Shown here in pieces: positions 63,807-64,000 of a stretch of 64,000 nucleotides of DNA. Position 1 is the first letter of the stretch. Every line of letters starts with the position of its first letter. The notes below the pieces were generated by a model, which made no database searches, had not been told where the DNA came from, and worked only from the letters and a program-made list of their open reading frames with translations. Source of the DNA: Syngnathus acus. Its lineage: Eukaryota; Chordata; Actinopteri; Syngnathiformes; Syngnathidae. The DNA lies in the NCBI RefSeq assembly GCF_901709675.1, contig NC_051102.1, positions 2,835,912-2,899,911 of the forward strand. The letters run 5' to 3'. The translations under genes were made by a program, and so were the position numbers.

Positions 63807-64000
63807 TTAAAAAAAAAAAACTAAACAAAAAAAACCCATTTTCCTTTCATGGAACTTCAAATAAGATCTCAAACAGGAAGCAGCATTATCAACATTACTC
63901 CAAATCAATAACTCAAATCAGCAGTTTAAGTAGATTGATTTGCATTACATATTTCATATGTCACTATCATTTTTCTGTAGTTAATAACAGTTTGGTTCTA
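63807..64000 (+). other. ATP13A3-like 3' untranslated start
   Basis: The stop codon at 63804-63806 is followed by an A-rich run and ordinary AT-rich DNA to the window edge. No clear poly(A) hexamer is present before the end, so the transcript probably continues beyond the window. Confidence 0.4.

Overview
The window is nuclear DNA of a ray-finned (teleost) fish. It holds eight multi-exon vertebrate genes with GT-AG introns, wide AT-rich spacers, simple repeats, and many DNA transposons and teleost-type retroposon tails. The species cannot be named from the sequence. All gene models come from reading exons, splice sites and protein families by eye; no alignment or database search was run.

Layout. 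1-4040: spacer with a repeat interrupted by a decayed DNA transposon (1829-3062), which carries the start of a YqaJ/SWIM-type ORF and the start of a THAP-type ORF. 4048-5621 (+): mff, mitochondrial fission factor. 6972-10396 (+): a divergent, multi-exon FEN1-like flap endonuclease. 11418-18976 (+): agfg1, an ArfGAP with FG/NPF motifs. 20050-21365 (+): fbxo36, an F-box protein. 24318-28665 (+): grk7, the cone opsin kinase. 33861-38443 (-): atp1b3, the Na/K-ATPase beta-3 subunit. 43441-48433 (-): gk5, a glycerol kinase family member. 48899-52016 (+): a short nucleolin-like protein with four RRMs. 53641-63806 (+): an ATP13A3-like P5B ATPase of 30 coding exons.

Genomic context. From general knowledge of human gene positions, mff, agfg1 and fbxo36 correspond to 2q36, while grk7, atp1b3 and gk5 correspond to 3q23 and ATP13A3 to 3q29. 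The window therefore joins two human-separate blocks between fbxo36 and grk7. The genes do not form a pathway; they are ordinary neighbours. Grk7 and atp1b3 converge, and gk5 and the nucleolin-like gene diverge from a 465 bp spacer.

Mobile DNA is the most interesting layer. It includes four TA-flanked elements with CCGT...ACGG ends (two almost identical copies in opposite orientation), hAT-type miniature elements with 8 bp target duplications, a Tigger-type element, and a solo LTR with a perfect 5 bp target duplication. One TA element sits at or just behind a splice donor of the ATP13A3-like gene, whose 5' third also shows two splice or frame anomalies.
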